From SVQP01 sp045658965 (GTDB lineage Bacteria > Bacillota > Clostridia > Oscillospirales > CAG-272): a DNA stretch of 13,757 bases. A model generated the notes under the pieces. It worked only from the letters and a program-made list of their open reading frames with translations, did no database searches and was not told the DNA's origin. The first letter of the stretch is position 1, and every line of letters starts with the position of its first letter. A program made the translations under genes and the position numbers. Shown in pieces: positions 13,381-13,757 of this stretch. Where the stretch lies: positions 1-13,757 of the forward strand of contig JAZOVZ010000084.1 in the NCBI GenBank assembly GCA_045658965.1. Direction: 5' to 3'.

Positions 13381-13757
13381 ACTATTTCAATAACGGATAT
13401 GATTTCCCAACGTGTGCCTTCCTTGGTGTACTCACGTTGCTCATTTCTTGTAAAGAAGGAGCAAGGAAAATATACGTCTTGATTCTGTTTCAAAAACAAA
13501 AAACTATAAATAGCCGTATCGTTAACGGATCTCGTTAAAACGCAATCCGAAAATATTCCTTTGAAACGTCCTCTCATGGATTTGAAAAATAACGAATCTG
13601 CCTGTAATACGTTCAGCATTTCCTTATAATATATGAGTCTGTCGTGCATCTCCATAATATGCACGCTCTTGCAAATGTCTTGATACGTAATCTTCCCCGC
13701 CAATATTTCTCTAAATATATTATCCGAGCGTCTTGACAAAAACGGCAAATCAGTCAA
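13374..13757 (-). CDS. Partial gene, C-terminus of possible PBECR-type nuclease-like protein
   Basis: An open frame of at least 127 codons enters from the right edge. The TTG at 13757 is at the window edge and need not be the start, so the N-terminus is probably missing. The first part is helical (up to about residue 55). The C-terminal half has alternating beta strands: 'FKGIFSDCVLTRS', 'AIYSFLFLKQNQDVYFPCSFF' (20 of those residues shown in the family pattern), and a final 'RWEIISVIEI'. This arrangement loosely recalls the phage-Barnase-EndoU-ColicinE5-RelE-like (PBECR) nuclease domains, especially PBECR4; I am not certain. It is visibly more AT-rich than its neighbours, which would suit horizontal transfer. 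Coding on this strand is supported by the long open frame in AT-rich DNA. Confidence 0.55.
   Translation of the reverse strand: MTDLPFLSRRSDNIFREILAGKITYQDICKSVHIMEMHDRLIYYKEMLNVLQADSLFFKSMRGRFKGIFSDCVLTRSVNDTAIYSFLFLKQNQDVYFPCSFFTRNEQREYTKEGTRWEIISVIEIVK

Overview
The window looks like chromosomal DNA of an uncultured, low-to-mid GC Firmicute, probably a gut-type Clostridia. The clues are strong AGGAGG-type ribosome binding sites, Firmicute-type sigma-A promoters (TTGAAA-N17-TATAAT), short-lipobox lipoproteins, a yybP-ykoY riboswitch driving a P-type ATPase, a DUF5058 gene and dispersed GC-rich palindromic repeats. The assignment rests on style and gene content only; no rRNA or marker gene is present.

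Layout. Positions 1-166 hold the end of a repeat and a terminator. From 167 to 5098 all genes are on the minus strand, in three units. (i) Two small lipoproteins (1282->761, then 736->167) lie behind an ECF-sigma-like promoter. (ii) A GNAT acetyltransferase and an alpha/beta hydrolase (3077->2328, 2324->1362) are separated by 3 nt. (iii) A threonine-aldolase-like PLP enzyme is translationally coupled to a small membrane PH-domain protein (5098->4073, 4073->3546). Between units (ii) and (iii) lies a large inverted pair of repeat copies (3137-3497). A 384-nt divergent intergenic region (5099-5482) carries the aldolase promoter elements and, on the plus strand, a manganese-type yybP-ykoY riboswitch with an overlapping terminator hairpin. 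It leads into an 879-aa Ca2+/Mn2+-type P-type ATPase (5483-8122).

A bidirectional terminator separates the ATPase from a convergent 706-aa TIM-barrel glycosidase-like protein (10332->8212). That gene shares a divergent promoter region (10333-10479) with a three-gene plus-strand operon: a DUF5058 membrane protein, a second polytopic membrane protein and a membrane-anchored M20 (PM20D1/CPS1-like) metallopeptidase, closed by a strong terminator at 13334-13380. The window ends inside an AT-richer minus-strand gene whose C-terminus resembles PBECR-type phage/toxin nucleases.

Functional reading. Two parts are well explained: Mn2+-responsive control of a cation-exporting ATPase, and envelope-stress-like control of two lipoproteins. 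The part most likely to be undescribed is the DUF5058 + membrane partner + M20 peptidase operon. Its layout suggests a split permease that imports or exports an N-acyl or peptide-like compound handled by the peptidase. This is inference from gene order.
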